This document shows positions 42,622 through 54,264 of a stretch of DNA of 64,000 bases, piece by piece (positions within the stretch are counted from its first letter, which is position 1; every line of letters starts with the position of its first letter). A program made the translations under genes and the position numbers. The notes under the pieces were generated by a model. It saw only the letters and a list, made by a program, of their open reading frames with translations. It was not told the DNA's origin and searched no databases. Source of the stretch: Stenotrophomonas sp. Marseille-Q4652 (GTDB lineage Bacteria; Pseudomonadota; Gammaproteobacteria; Xanthomonadales; Xanthomonadaceae); contig NZ_CAKAKE010000001.1 of the NCBI RefSeq assembly GCF_916618915.1, positions 3,021,001-3,085,000 on the forward strand, given 5' to 3'.

Positions 42622-44721
42622 TTACCAGACCTTGACCCGCTGTTCCGGCGCCAGATACAGCGCCTGCCCGGGCTGCACGTCGAACGCCGGGTACCAGGCG
42701 TCGAGGTTGCGCACGGTCTGCGCGCGGTACATGCCCGGCGCGTGCACGCCGGTCAGCAGCGAGTTGCGCAGCGCCTGCTCGCGCGCCTTGCTGCGCCAGG
42801 CCTGGGCAAAGCCGAGGAAGAAGCGCTGGTCCGGGGTGAAGCCTTCCAGCACCTGCTCCGGCTTGCCCTGCTGCGACAGCCGGTACGCATCATGCGCGGT
42901 GGCCAGGCCGGCGACATCGGCGATGTTCTCGCCCAGGGTCAGGCGGCCGTTGACCTTGCTGCCGGGGAAAGGCGAGTACTGCTCGTACTGCGCGACCAGC
43001 GCGTCGCCGGCGGCGTTGAACCTGCGCAGGTCCTCTTCGGTCCACCAGTTGCGCAGCTTGCCGCTGGCATCGAACAGGGCGCCGGAGCTGTCGAAGCTGT
43101 GGCTGATCTCGTGGCCGATCACCGCGCCGATCGCGCCGTAGTTCACTGCATCATCGGCGGCGCCATCGAAGAACGGCGGCTGCAGGATCGCGGCCGGGAA
43201 CACCAGGCGGTTCTCCAGCGGCACGTTCATCGCGTTGATCGTCTGCGGCAGCATTGCCCATTCGCTGCGGTCCACCGGTTTGCCGAGCTTGGCGATGTTG
43301 CGCTGATACTCGAACAGCTCCGCGCGCTGGGCGTTGCCCAGGGCGTCATCGCGGCGGATCTCCAGCGCCGAGTAGTCGCGCCACTTGCTGGGGTAGCCCA
43401 TGTCCACGCTCATGCCTTCGACCTTGGCCTTGGCCTCGGCCTTGGTCTGCGGCGACATCCAGTCCAGCGCGTCGATGCGCTTGCCGAAGGCGGCAATGAT
43501 GTTGCGCGCCATTTCATCGGCCCGCGCCTTGGTGTTGGCATCGAAGTGGCGCTCGACATAGATCCTGCCGATCGCCTCGCCCAGCGCCTGGTTGGCATCG
43601 GCCACCGCGCGCTTCCAGCGGTCGGACTGCTGCGGCGTGCCGTTCATCGTGGTGCCGTGGAAGGCGAAGCGTGCATCGGCCAGGGCCTTGGGCAGGTAGG
43701 GTGCGGCCCGGTCGATGGCGTGGAAGGCGAGGTAGTCCTTCCAGGTGTCCAGCGGCTCGCTGGCCACCAGCTTGGACAGCCCCGCCACGGCGTCGGGCTG
43801 CCAGACGATGAAGTCCTGCTGCCCGGCCAGCCCCGCCGCGTCGAGGAAGGCCGCCCAGTCCATGCCCGGTGCCTTGCTGGCGAAATCGGCCTGCTTCCAG
43901 GCATTGGCGCCGGCTTCGATGTCGTTGGTCTGTTCCTGGGTGGCGTGGGTGCGGGCGATCTTCGTCTCCAGCGCGACGATACGCTGCGCCCTGGCGGCGG
44001 CATCGTCGATCCCGGCCAGTTCCAGCATCTGCGCCACGTAGCCGGTGTAGGCCTTGCGCAGCTCGGCCATGCGCCCGCCTTCGAGGTAGAAGTCGCGGTC
44101 GGGCATGCCCAGGCCGCCCTGTACCAGGTAGGGCGCGACGCGGTCGGGCTGCAGCAGGTCCACCGAGACCCACAGGCCGAACATGCGGTCGGTGTAGAAG
44201 TCGGTGGCGTTGAGCAGGTCGACGTCGGCCCGCAGGTCGCCGCCTAGCGCACGGGCCAGCGCGGCCTTGTCGCCGATCCCGGCGATGGCCCGCAGCGACG
44301 GCTGCAGCGGCGCCAGGCCGCGGGCCTCGATGCCGGCCTCGTCCATGAACGCAGCGTAGTAATCGCCGATGCGGCGGGCGCCGGCGTCGGTGGCGCTGCC
44401 GGCCTCCTCGAGGATGGCGCGGGTGCCGGCCAGGGTCTTTTCGGCGATGACGTGGAAGCTGCCGTGGCTGGAGCGGTCGGCCGGGATCTCGGTGTTCTTC
44501 ACCCAGGTGCCGTTGGCGTAGCCGAAGAAGTCATCGCCCGGGGCGATGCTGCGGTCCATGCCGGCCGCATCGAAGCCGAAGCTGCCCAGTTGCGGGGTGG
44601 CGGCAGGCTGGCTGGCAGCGGCCGGCGCGTCCTGGGCCGTGGCGGCGGGTTCGCGGTTGCAGCCGGTGGTGGCCAGGGCGGCGCCGATCATCAGGGGCAG
44701 GAGCAGGTGTCTGGGTGTCAT
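42622..44721 (-). CDS. M13-family zinc metalloendopeptidase (PepO-like) lipoprotein
   Basis: The start at 44721 gives a 699-residue precursor with a lipoprotein signal MTPRHLLLPLMIGAALATTGC. M13 (neprilysin/PepO) landmarks are complete: DDFFGYANGTWVKNTEIPAD near the N-terminus, NAMNVPLENRLVFPAAILQPP, the zinc site HEISHSFD, the third ligand in GENIADVAGL and the C-terminal LRNSLLTGVHAPGMYR, ending in W as usual. It is probably anchored in the envelope and cuts oligopeptides. The gene reads leftward and is divergent from the GGDEF-EAL gene. Confidence 0.92.
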   Translation of the reverse strand: MTPRHLLLPLMIGAALATTGCNREPAATAQDAPAAASQPAATPQLGSFGFDAAGMDRSIAPGDDFFGYANGTWVKNTEIPADRSSHGSFHVIAEKTLAGTRAILEEAGSATDAGARRIGDYYAAFMDEAGIEARGLAPLQPSLRAIAGIGDKAALARALGGDLRADVDLLNATDFYTDRMFGLWVSVDLLQPDRVAPYLVQGGLGMPDRDFYLEGGRMAELRKAYTGYVAQMLELAGIDDAAARAQRIVALETKIARTHATQEQTNDIEAGANAWKQADFASKAPGMDWAAFLDAAGLAGQQDFIVWQPDAVAGLSKLVASEPLDTWKDYLAFHAIDRAAPYLPKALADARFAFHGTTMNGTPQQSDRWKRAVADANQALGEAIGRIYVERHFDANTKARADEMARNIIAAFGKRIDALDWMSPQTKAEAKAKVEGMSVDMGYPSKWRDYSALEIRRDDALGNAQRAELFEYQRNIAKLGKPVDRSEWAMLPQTINAMNVPLENRLVFPAAILQPPFFDGAADDAVNYGAIGAVIGHEISHSFDSSGALFDASGKLRNWWTEEDLRRFNAAGDALVAQYEQYSPFPGSKVNGRLTLGENIADVAGLATAHDAYRLSQQGKPEQVLEGFTPDQRFFLGFAQAWRSKAREQALRNSLLTGVHAPGMYRAQTVRNLDAWYPAFDVQPGQALYLAPEQRVKVW

Positions 44722-44961
44722 GGTGGTTTCCACGCAGGGCCGGGGAGCCGTGCCGGCGGCACGGGAGTTGCACGTATGGTCGACCCCGGCGCGGCGCGTG
44801 GCACTAGTGCAAAGGTCATGCTTCACGCGCCCGGTCCGCTTGGGGCATGCTGGGGCCCAGGGGGAACGGCAACGGCGCAGGTGGGGAACCGGCGCGCGTG
44901 CGCTATGCGACCCCGGCAGTCTGTCCATTCGCGGGGAACCACCATTGCTTCGTAAACGCCC

Positions 44962-47919
44962 GTGCCGATGACGCCTGGCACTCCAGCGCTGCCGATGATG
45001 CAGGCGATGGCAAGGTCGCTCCGGGCGGTGGCCGGGTTCGGGCTGCTGCTGGCGATCCTGCTGGCCGGCTTTTTGGCCGTGATCCTGTGGCATGACCGCA
45101 GCAACCGCCTAGATGCGGCGCAGCGCCAGAGCCAGGCGCTGGTGACCGGCGTTGACCGCTTGCTGCAATCGGAACTGGCCACCGTCGAGCGTGCCCTGGA
45201 AGGCATAGCCAGCGACGGCCGGCGCCTGTTCGACCGGGTGCCCGAAGACGCCCCGTCGCTGCTGCAGGCGTCCATCGAGGACGTACTCTCGCGCAACCTG
45301 GTGCTGCACAGCGTGGAGCTGGTCAACGACAGCGGGCAGCCCCTGGAATTTGGTATTGGCGACCTGTCGATGCCGGTATGGACCAGGGTGTCGATGCCGG
45401 CAGGTGGCACCCGGCTGCAGGTGGGCCCGCTGCAGGTCGCCGATGGCGGTGAACCGCTGCTGCGGCTGGCCATGCCGATGGAGCCGGGCCGCTGGCTGCT
45501 GGCGCGCTTGCGGCTGGGCGAAGCGCAGGAGGCCGTGGTCGGGCTGGATGCCGGTCGCCGCGGCGTGGTGGCCATTGCCACCGCCCAGGGCGAGCTGGTC
45601 GCGCACAGCCAGGATCCGGCACGCTGGGTGGGCCACCGCGTGGCCACGCCGCTGGATTCCACCATGCTGCTGCCGCCGGATGACGGCGAGTACCGCATCG
45701 CCGCCGTGTCGGCACCTGCGCGTTTCCCGCTGCAGGCCTATGTCGGCCTGGCCCGCAGCGACGTGCTCGCGCCGTGGTGGCCGCTGATGTATTCGGCCAT
45801 CGTCCTGTACCTGATGTACTGGTTCGGCTTTGGCTACCTGCTGTGGAGCATGCGCGGCAACCTCGCCGAGCAGCGGCGGCTGGGCGAGGAGCTGCGCACC
45901 GGTGCCGCCGAACTGGCGCTGGCCCACCGCGTCGGCCGCGTCGGCACGTGGTGGATGGATGCCGCGGGCGAACTGCACTGGTCGCGTTCCTCACAGCGGA
46001 TCTTCGGGTTGCCGCAACGCAATGCCCGCCGCGATGACGTGCTGGCCCGGGTGCATGTCGACGATCGCGCGATGCTGGCGTCCATGCTCGACGACACCTG
46101 GGCCGGCAAGGGCCCGATGAGCGTGATGTTCCGGCTGTTCGGCGCGGGCGGCAGCATGCGCTGGCTGTCGGCGCGTGGCGAGCTGGTGCAGGCGCCGCGC
46201 ACCGCGCCGCGCCTGACCGGCGCGCTGGTGGACGTCAGTGAGCGCATCGAGGGCGAGGCGCGCATCGAGGCGGCCGAGCGCCAGTTCCGCCTGGTGTTCG
46301 ACCGCAGCCCGATCCCAATGTGGCTGTTCGACCTGCAGACCCTGCATTTCCTCGAGGTCAACCACGCCGCGCTGGAGCAGTACGGTTACAGCCGCGATGA
46401 ATTCCTGTCGATGTCGATCCTGGACATCCGCCCGGCCGATGCCCGGTCCGAGGTCCACGAGTCGCTGGGCCTGGCCCGGGAAGGCCACGTCCGCGACGCG
46501 GTGGTGCGCACCCACCGCCGCAAGGACGGCAGCCTGCTGGAGGTGCGCGGCCACGTGGCGGGGATCGAGTTCGGCGGCGTGCAGGCCTGCATGGTGCTGG
46601 CCGAGGATGTCAGCAAGTCGATGGCCTACGAGCGCGAGCTGGCCTACCGCGCCAGCCACAACGCCGAGACCGGCCTGCTGACCGTGCGTGCGCTGGCCGA
46701 AACCCTGGATTTCCGCGGTGGTCCCTGCACCGTCGCCTACCTGCAGCTGCGCGGCCTGCGCATGATCGGGGACACCCTCGGCCGCGAGGCCGGCGACCGC
46801 GTGCTGCATGCGCTGGTGGCACGGCTGGGCGGCCTGGGCGCGCGCTGGGGCCTGCTGGCTTACGAGCCGGGCGAGGACTTCGTGCTGGCCATCAGTGGCG
46901 ACCAGGACCCGCAGCGGGCGCTGGAGGCGCTGCAGGAAGTGGTGGCCGAGCCGGTGCGTACGCCCGATTCCTGGCACCAGCTGGAGGCACGCATCGGTGT
47001 GGCCACCGGCGCGGCGGGCGAGCAGGCCGAACAGGTGATCGGCCGCGCCGCCCAGGCCGCCCACGCCGCGCACGAGGACCGAGTGCCGGTGTGCTGGTTC
47101 GAGCCGGGCATTGCCGATCGCCTGTCCGAGCGCCTGCGCCTGGCCGGCCGCATCCACCAGGCCATCGAGCGTGAGGAATTCGTGCTCCATTTCCAGCCCA
47201 TCCAGCATGCCGACGACGGCAGCGTGGCCGCGCTCGAAGCCCTGCTGCGCTGGCCGCAGCCCGATGGCAGCTGGATCGGCCCGGACCAGTTCATCCAGCT
47301 GTGCGAGGACACCGGCCTGATCATCGCGCTGGGGCGCTGGGTGATCCGTGCCGCGGCCGCCGCCCAGCGCCAGCTGGTCATGGCCGGCTTCGGCCACGTG
47401 CCGGTGGCGGTGAACGTGTCGGCGGTGCAGTTCTTCGGCAGCGACCTGGCCGGCGACTTTGTCCGCGCCATCGAGGAATTCGGCCTGGAGCGCGGCGCGC
47501 TGCAGGTGGAGCTGACCGAAAGCAGCCTGATGCACAAACCGGCGCAGGCACTGCAGGCCATGCGCCTGCTGCACGACAAGGGCATCAGCGTGTCGCTGGA
47601 CGACTTCGGCACCGGTTTCTCCAGCATGTCCTACCTGCAGCACCTGCCGCTGGACACGCTCAAGATCGACCGCGGCTTCGTCAACGACGTCGAATTCAAC
47701 CCGCGCAACGCCGCGATCTGCCGCGCGCTGCTGTCGCTGGGGCACTCGATGGGACTGAAGGTGATCGCCGAAGGCGTGGAAACCCCGGGCCAGCAGGCCT
47801 GGCTGGCCGCCCATGGTTGCGACTAGCTGCAGGGCTACCTGCTGGGCCGCCCGGCGCCGCTGGGCGACGTGCTCAGGGCGCTGTGCGAAACCGCCGTCGA
47901 ACCGGTGGATCACACGTAA
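44962..47919 (+). pseudogene. PAS-degenerate GGDEF-EAL protein truncated by an in-frame TAG near the EAL end
   Basis: The frame from 44962 encodes 954 residues up to TAG at 47824-47826. It then continues in the same frame for 30 codons (LQGYLLGRPAPLGDVLRALC) to a TAA at 47917-47919. Order: membrane helix (about 22-42), periplasmic sensor region, helix (about 275-295), two PAS domains (about 320-420 and 435-555), a degenerate GGDEF (EPGEDF instead of GGDEF) and an EAL domain with ALEALLRW, VNVSAVQF, DDFGTGFSSM and VIAEGVET. The stop removes QGYLLGRP, including the glutamine that takes part in the EAL active site, so phosphodiesterase activity of the truncated form is doubtful. The start is uncertain; an ATG at 45007 lies closer to the helix. 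Confidence 0.8.
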
Positions 47920-48010
47920 CGCCAATGCGGCCAGCGCCCGCACGCTGTGCTAGTTTTCCCCGGACCTTTTGAACCCGTCGCGCGGTCGCTGCCACTGCCC
48001 GGATCGCTGC

Positions 48011-49654
48011 ATGCACACCATTGAAATCGTCCTGGCCATGCTGGTGGCCGTCGTGGCCAGCGGCTACCTGGTCCGGATCCTGCCGTTCTCGCTGCCGCTG
48101 CCGCTGGTGCAGATCGGCCTGGGCGCGGTCATCTCCGGCGTGTTCAACCGCGGCCACACGCTGGACCCGGAGATGTTCTTCCTGCTGCTGCTGCCGCCGC
48201 TGCTGTTCCTGGACGGCTGGCGCATCCCCAAGCAGGGCCTGCTCCGCGACAAGACCACGATCCTGGAGCTGGCCTTCGGCCTGGTGCTGTTCACCGTGAT
48301 CGGCGCCGGCTTCATGATCCACTGGATGATCCCGGCCATGCCGCTGGCGGTGGCCTTCGCGCTGGCGGCGATCATCTCGCCGACCGATCCGGTAGCCGTC
48401 GGCGCGATCGCCGCGCGCGCGCCGATTCCCAAGCGGCTGATGCACATCCTCGAGGGCGAGTCGCTGCTCAACGACGCCTCGGGCCTGGTCTGCTTCCGTT
48501 TCGCGGTCGCCGCGGTGATGACCGGCACGTTCTCGCTGGCCTCGGCCTCGCTGACCTTCCTGTGGGTGGCCTTCGCCGGGCTGGCCATCGGCGTGGCAGT
48601 GACCCTGGGCGTGTCGGCGGCGCAGCGCTGGCTCTGGGGCCGGTTTGGCGAGGAGGCCGGCGCCGCGCTGCTGGTCAACCTGCTGATCCCGTTCGCCGCC
48701 TACCTGGTGGCCGAGGAATTCCACGCCTCGGGCATCCTCGCCGCGGTCGCTGCCGGCATCTGCATGAGCTACGTCGAGCTGACCGGCCGCATCAGCGGCA
48801 GCATGCGCGTGCAGCGCGCGGCGGTGTGGAGCACGGTGCAGTTCGCCTTCAACGGCATCATGTTCGTGCTGCTGGGCGAGCAGCTGCCCGGCATCGTCGA
48901 GCGGGCCATCCACAGCATGGACGAGACCGGCCACCAGAGCCCGTGGTGGCTGGCGGTCTACGTGGTGGCGATCAACCTGGGCCTGGTGCTGCTGCGGCTG
49001 CTGTGGGTATGGCTGTCGATGCGCTGGAACCTGTTCAAGGCGCGGATGCGCGGCCAGCAGCGCGCCGGTACGCCATGGCGGGTGATCCTGGCCACCTCGG
49101 TGGCCGGCGTGCGCGGTGCCATCACCCTGGCCGGCGTGCTGACCCTGCCGCTGATGCTGCCGGGCGGCGAGCCGTTCCCCGCCCGCGACCTGGTGATCTT
49201 CCTGGCCGCGGCGGTGATCCTGTGCTCGCTGGTTTCGGCCAGCCTGCTGCTGCCACGCCTGCTGCACGGCCTGGAGCTGCCGCATGACGAGGGCGAGGCG
49301 CGCGAGCAGGACCTGGCGCGCAAGCTATCCTCGCGCGCCGCGCTGGCCGCGGTTGAAAAGGCACGGCAGAAGATGGCCGAGAACCAGCCGGCGACCACGG
49401 TGCAGCTGCTCAACGATGCCGCCGCGCGGGTCAGCCAGCTGTACCAGCGCAACCTGGAACTGGGCGATGACCCGGATGCCGACCCCGAGCAGGTGCGGCG
49501 CATGCAGCGCAGCTACCGCAAGTTGCGCATGGCCGGGCTCACCGCCGAGCGCGAGGAGCTGTTCCGACTGACCCGGCGCGGCAGCATCTCCGACGAGCTG
49601 TCGCGGCGGCTGATCCGCAACCTGGACCTGCTGGAATCGCGCCAGCGCGAGTGA
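48011..49654 (+). CDS. CPA1-family Na+/H+ antiporter, YjcE-like
   Basis: The 547-residue protein starts at [20 protein letters not shown]. Twelve helices carry family motifs: [20 protein letters not shown] in helix 3, [20 protein letters not shown] with the ion-binding TDP in helix 5, [20 protein letters not shown] with the ND pair in helix 6, and [17 protein letters not shown] further on. A cytoplasmic helical tail of about 100 residues follows ([20 protein letters not shown]). It exchanges protons for sodium or potassium across the inner membrane. The preceding EAL gene ends 91 bases upstream. Confidence 0.9.
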   Translation: MHTIEIVLAMLVAVVASGYLVRILPFSLPLPLVQIGLGAVISGVFNRGHTLDPEMFFLLLLPPLLFLDGWRIPKQGLLRDKTTILELAFGLVLFTVIGAGFMIHWMIPAMPLAVAFALAAIISPTDPVAVGAIAARAPIPKRLMHILEGESLLNDASGLVCFRFAVAAVMTGTFSLASASLTFLWVAFAGLAIGVAVTLGVSAAQRWLWGRFGEEAGAALLVNLLIPFAAYLVAEEFHASGILAAVAAGICMSYVELTGRISGSMRVQRAAVWSTVQFAFNGIMFVLLGEQLPGIVERAIHSMDETGHQSPWWLAVYVVAINLGLVLLRLLWVWLSMRWNLFKARMRGQQRAGTPWRVILATSVAGVRGAITLAGVLTLPLMLPGGEPFPARDLVIFLAAAVILCSLVSASLLLPRLLHGLELPHDEGEAREQDLARKLSSRAALAAVEKARQKMAENQPATTVQLLNDAAARVSQLYQRNLELGDDPDADPEQVRRMQRSYRKLRMAGLTAEREELFRLTRRGSISDELSRRLIRNLDLLESRQRE

Positions 49655-49762
49655 GGCGTCGCGGCCATCCCGGGGGCGGGATGGACCATCCCCGGCGGGC
49701 GGCTTTGCAGCGCCGGCATCGCGCACTAGCCTGTGCAGCCTGCGCCATACCACGGGACCGCC

Positions 49763-50700
<938 letters not shown>

Positions 50701-50704
<4 letters not shown>

Positions 50705-51462
50705 ACCTGCATGCCATCGGCGCCATCTACCGTTTCGAGATGGCGCGCGCGTTCCGCACGCTGACCCAGTCCATCGCCTCGCCGGTGCTGTCGACCTCGC
50801 TGTACTTCGTGGTGTTCGGCGCGGCGATCGGCTCGCGCATGGGCGACATCGACGGGGTCAGCTACGGCGCCTTCATCATCCCCGGCCTGATCATGCTGTC
50901 GCTGCTCAACGAGAGCATCTCCAACGCCTCGTTCGGGATCTACATGCCGCGCTGGGCCGGCACGATCTACGAGGTGCTGTCCGCGCCGGTGTCGTGGTGG
51001 GAGATCGTGGTCGGCTATGTCGGCGCGGCAGCGACCAAGTCGGTGATGCTGGGCCTGCTGATCCTGGCCACGGCCCGGATCTTCGTGCCCTACGAGATCG
51101 CCCATCCGGTCTGGATGTTCGGCTTCCTGGTGCTCACCGCCGTCACCTTCAGCCTGTTCGGCTTCATCATCGGCATCTGGGCCGATGGCTTCGAGAAGCT
51201 GCAGGTGATCCCGCTGATGGTGGTCACCCCGCTGACCTTCCTCGGTGGCAGCTTCTACTCGATCAGCATGCTGCCGCCGCTGTGGCAGAAGATCACCCTG
51301 TTCAACCCGGTGGTGTACCTGGTCAGCGGCTTCCGCTGGAGCTTCTATGGCCAGGCCGACGTGCACATCGCGATGGCCACCGGCATGACCCTGGCCTTCA
51401 TGGCCGCCTGCCTGGTGGTGATCTGGTGGATGTTCCGCCGCGGCTACCGCCTGCGGTCGTGA
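50701..51462 (+). CDS. ABC-2 type permease, YadH-like
   Basis: The 253-residue protein has six hydrophobic helices. It carries the ABC-2 pattern: [20 protein letters not shown] at the N-terminus, [20 protein letters not shown] in helix 2, and the C-terminal [20 protein letters not shown] and [17 protein letters not shown]. Together with the overlapping ATPase gene it makes a YadGH-like exporter in the inner membrane. A strong hairpin follows the stop codon. Confidence 0.9.
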
Positions 51463-51465
51463 GCG

Positions 51466-51489
51466 GCCGGCACCCGCGCGGGTGCCGGC
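51466..51489. terminator. G+C-rich hairpin after the ABC-2 permease
   Basis: GCCGGCACCC pairs with GGGTGCCGGC around a GCGC loop, immediately after the permease stop and before the stop of the convergent DUF3297 gene. There is no T-run, so its strength is uncertain. Confidence 0.55.
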
Positions 51490-51496
51490 GCCGGGA

Positions 51497-51745
51497 TTAC
51501 TGTTCCTGCGCCTGCAGGAAGTAGGCCTCGACCTGGCCCTTGACCTTGATCGTCATCGGGTTGCCGCGGCGGTCGCGGGAGCGGCCGGCCTGGACCCGGA
51601 TCCAGCCTTCGCTGACCGAGTATTCCTCGACGTCGTCGCGTTCGATGCCGTTGAAACGCACGCCCACGCCACGCTCCAGCGCGGCTGCATCGTGGAACGG
51701 GCTCTGCGGGTTGATCGCCAGGCGATCGGGAGGGGTATCGCTCAT
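51497..51745 (-). CDS. DUF3297 family protein
   Basis: The 82-residue protein is a complete DUF3297 member: [20 protein letters not shown], then [29 protein letters not shown], and [16 protein letters not shown] near the end. The family is widespread in proteobacteria as small soluble proteins of unknown function. It is alone on its strand and converges with the ABC exporter genes. Confidence 0.9.
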   Translation of the reverse strand: MSDTPPDRLAINPQSPFHDAAALERGVGVRFNGIERDDVEEYSVSEGWIRVQAGRSRDRRGNPMTIKVKGQVEAYFLQAQEQ

Positions 51746-51890
51746 CTTCTACCAGTGCTGGCGGGCCAACGCGGCCGCCTTCCGCGCGCAAGGATAAACC
51801 GTGCACGCGGCGCTGCCGATTCACGCGTGGCGCATCGCCGCGCGCGGCCTCAGAATGCGCGCTGCACCACGCGCCCCACAGAGGATCGAC

Positions 51891-52430
51891 ATGCCCGACA
51901 ACAGCGCCGATTACGAGGATTTCGAGGACCTGCCGCCGGAATTCGACGTTGACGACCATCCGGCCCGGGTCTGGAACCTGCTGCTGCTGATCAATCCCGG
52001 CGACGAGGAGAGCGCGCTGCGCCAGTTCGATGCGCTGCGCGAGCAGCTGGGCGGCGAGGTCAGCGCCGACGACGAGCGCTGGCTGTGGGCGTTGAAGGAC
52101 GCGATCGACTGGCAGTCCGGCTTCTTCGTCGATGCCGACGACATCGACGCCTTCGTCAGCGCGATCGACGAGCTGGCCGCGCGCTGGAACCTGCGCATCG
52201 ACTGGGGTGGCGACCTGGATGACGAGGATTTCGTGCAGGAGCTGGACGTACCGGCGCTGATGGCCGTCGCCCATGACCGGCTGCGCGAGCACGGCTACAC
52301 GTTGTGGACCTGGAACACCGGCAACGGCTGCCATGCCGGCTGGGCGGCGCTGCGCCGCGACGACGAGGCGATGCTGGCGCTGTGCTCGCTGCTGGACGTG
52401 GAAGTGCGCCCGGCCAGCGATCCGTTCTGA
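51891..52430 (+). CDS. DUF6630-type acidic protein
   Basis: The 179-residue protein starts at MPDNSADYEDFEDLPPEFDV, with GAGG upstream. It is strongly acidic. VWNLLLLINPGDEESALRQF, WLWALKDAIDWQSGFFVDAD and YTLWTWNTGNGCHAGWAAL fit the DUF6630 pattern as I know it. It has no signal peptide or membrane segment and should be a soluble cytoplasmic protein. Its function is unknown. It is divergent from the DUF3297 gene and converges on the DUF4031 gene. Confidence 0.75.
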   Translation: MPDNSADYEDFEDLPPEFDVDDHPARVWNLLLLINPGDEESALRQFDALREQLGGEVSADDERWLWALKDAIDWQSGFFVDADDIDAFVSAIDELAARWNLRIDWGGDLDDEDFVQELDVPALMAVAHDRLREHGYTLWTWNTGNGCHAGWAALRRDDEAMLALCSLLDVEVRPASDPF

Positions 52431-52445
52431 GGAAGACCGGCCCGC

Positions 52446-52721
52446 TCAGGGCTGATACTGCGCGCGGGCATTTGCGATCACCGCCTTGAGCCGCTCGCGG
52501 TCGGTATGCCGCGACAGCGGCACCGTGCCCAGGGCAATGGCCCGCTCGCGCAATGGCGCCGGCACGTCGTAGTGGGCGCCACTGGAGCGGTTCTGGAAGG
52601 CCCGGCGCGGGATGCCGAGCTGCGCGGCCATCGCGTGCAGCTCGGCCAGGGTGTCGGCCATCAGGTGCGCCCAGCGCTCGCCGCGCCAGGGATGCACCGC
52701 ATCGTCGATGTAGACGGCCAT
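52446..52721 (-). CDS. DUF4031 protein
   Basis: The 91-residue protein begins MAVYIDDAVHPWRGERWAHL and continues with MADTLAELHAMAAQLGIPRR, FQNRSSGAHYDVPAPLRERA and TDRERLKAVIANAR, which is the full DUF4031 pattern. The opening DDAVHPWRG and the later GAHYD contain the conserved acidic and histidine residues of the family. The function is unknown. It lies 14 bases downstream of the next gene on the same strand, so the two are probably co-transcribed. Confidence 0.88.
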   Translation of the reverse strand: MAVYIDDAVHPWRGERWAHLMADTLAELHAMAAQLGIPRRAFQNRSSGAHYDVPAPLRERAIALGTVPLSRHTDRERLKAVIANARAQYQP

Positions 52722-52735
52722 CCCACGCCCCCGGA

Positions 52736-53212
52736 TCAGGCCTGGGGCTTGTCTTCGCCGGCTTCCGGGGCTTCGGCTTCGGCAGCCTCGCCAAGGCCCT
52801 CCCCGGCGCCCTCGGCATCTTCCTCGTCCTGCTGGTTCTCGAACTCGGACACCAGCGCGGCCAGGTATTCCTCGGCAGTCTTGCCTTCGTCGGCGGCCAG
52901 GTCGTCGATCATCTGCTGCAGCGCGGCCGAGTATTCCAGTTCGACCTTGCGGCCTTCCTTCTCCTGGACGTTGGCCAGGTGCTTGAGCATGGCCAGCATC
53001 GGCACCGGGTTGTCGGCATTGCCCATGGTCTGGCCGCCGATGGCCAGCAGCCACTCGCTGCCCTGCAGGCCGATGGCGGCCACGACCACGCCTTCCTCGT
53101 TCTTCAGCACGGCGTGGTTCTGGACCGGCTGGGCGCCACCGAGGCGGGCGAACGGACGACGCGGCTGCTGCTTCTTGCGCTTGTCGCGCTTGGCCTTGGA
53201 CTGCTTGGACAT
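52736..53212 (-). CDS. Conserved protein with basic N-terminus and acidic C-terminus
   Basis: The start at 53212 gives 158 residues and opens MSKQSKAKRDKRKKQQPRRP, a highly basic segment. A compact middle follows (QNHAVLKNEEGVVVAAIGLQ, EWLLAIGGQTMGNADNPVPM), and then an acidic glutamate- and alanine-rich tail (about 125-158). The basic start suggests nucleic acid or ribosome contact. I know no function for it. It is encoded downstream of motB but separated from it by a hairpin. Confidence 0.7.
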   Translation of the reverse strand: MSKQSKAKRDKRKKQQPRRPFARLGGAQPVQNHAVLKNEEGVVVAAIGLQGSEWLLAIGGQTMGNADNPVPMLAMLKHLANVQEKEGRKVELEYSAALQQMIDDLAADEGKTAEEYLAALVSEFENQQDEEDAEGAGEGLGEAAEAEAPEAGEDKPQA

Positions 53213-53235
53213 GGGGCGTATGCCTGTAATGCGGA

Positions 53236-53260
53236 AAGGCCGCCCATTGTAGGCGGCCTT
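53236..53260 (-). terminator. Terminator after motB
   Basis: AAGGCCGCC pairs with GGCGGCCTT around a 7-base loop and is followed leftward by TTCCGC. It separates the motAB unit from the gene that starts at 53212. Confidence 0.7.
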
Positions 53261-53288
53261 GGTCGTGGCGTCGCTTCCGCCGCCCCGG

Positions 53289-54254
53289 TCAGGGGCTGGC
53301 GGGCGTGGCGGCTGGCTCTTCCACGGGCGGGTCGGGCATGGCCAGGTCGGCATCGCGCTGCAGCGGGGACAGCGCCAGCGACTGGTCGCTGTCGGCCAGG
53401 GCGTCGGCCTCGGCCTGCCGGGACATCACCACGATGCTGATGCGGCGGTTGATCGGGTTCTGCGGATTGGCCTTGTCGAACAGCACCGAGGACGACAGCC
53501 CGACCACGCGGGTCACCTTGTCCTCGGCCATGCCGCCGCTGACCAGGGTGCGGCGCGCGGCGTTGGCACGGTCGGCACTGAGCTCCCAGTTGCTGTAGCC
53601 GGTGCGCATGCGGTACGCGGTGGTGTCGGTGTGGCCGGTGATCGAGATCCGGTTCGGCACGTGGTTGATGTACTCCGACAGCTCCAGCAGGATCTCGCGG
53701 GTGTACGGCATCAGCGCGGCGCTGCCGAGGTCGAACATCGGCCGGTTCTGCTTGTCCACGATCTGGATGCGCAGGCCCTCGGGGGTGATGTCCAGCAGCA
53801 GCTGGTCCTTGAACGGTTCCAGCGCCTGGCTCCGGCTGATCGCCTCGCGCAGTTCCTGCATCAGCTCCTCGAGCCGGCGCTTGTCGCGCAGGTGGTCTTC
53901 CTGCTCGCGCGGCACGTTTCGCTGCTGGTTCTGGAACGGGTCATCGCCCTGCCCGCGCGAGATGTCGGTGGCGCCGCCGAGGCGGATCATCGACGTGCTG
54001 GCGCCACCGGGGCCGTTCTGGGCCGGCGCCGGGACCGAACTCTTGCCCTTGAGCGTGCTCGGGTTGCGGAAGTACTCGGAGATCGCCGCGCGCTCCGGCG
54101 CGGTGGTCACCGCCATCAGCCACAGCACCAGGAAGAAGGCCATCATCGCGGTCACGAAGTCGGCGTAGGCCACCTTCCACGAGCCGCCATGGTGCGCAGC
54201 GTGGCCGGCCTTCTTGACCCGGCGCACGATGACGGTGGGTTTGTTCTCGCTCAT
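53289..54254 (-). CDS. motB: Flagellar motor protein MotB (stator)
   Basis: The 321-residue protein has a cytoplasmic N-terminus and one transmembrane helix. Asp32 in YADFVTAMMAFFLVLWLM occupies the same number as the essential proton-binding aspartate of E. coli MotB. The C-terminal OmpA-like peptidoglycan-binding domain shows DLGSAALMPYTREILLELSE, ISITGHTDTTAY and NWELSADRANAARRTL, then INRRISIVVM. It anchors the stator to the cell wall. It begins 10 bases after motA, and both read leftward. Confidence 0.95.
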   Translation of the reverse strand: MSENKPTVIVRRVKKAGHAAHHGGSWKVAYADFVTAMMAFFLVLWLMAVTTAPERAAISEYFRNPSTLKGKSSVPAPAQNGPGGASTSMIRLGGATDISRGQGDDPFQNQQRNVPREQEDHLRDKRRLEELMQELREAISRSQALEPFKDQLLLDITPEGLRIQIVDKQNRPMFDLGSAALMPYTREILLELSEYINHVPNRISITGHTDTTAYRMRTGYSNWELSADRANAARRTLVSGGMAEDKVTRVVGLSSSVLFDKANPQNPINRRISIVVMSRQAEADALADSDQSLALSPLQRDADLAMPDPPVEEPAATPASP

Positions 54255-54264
54255 CGGCCTGGCC

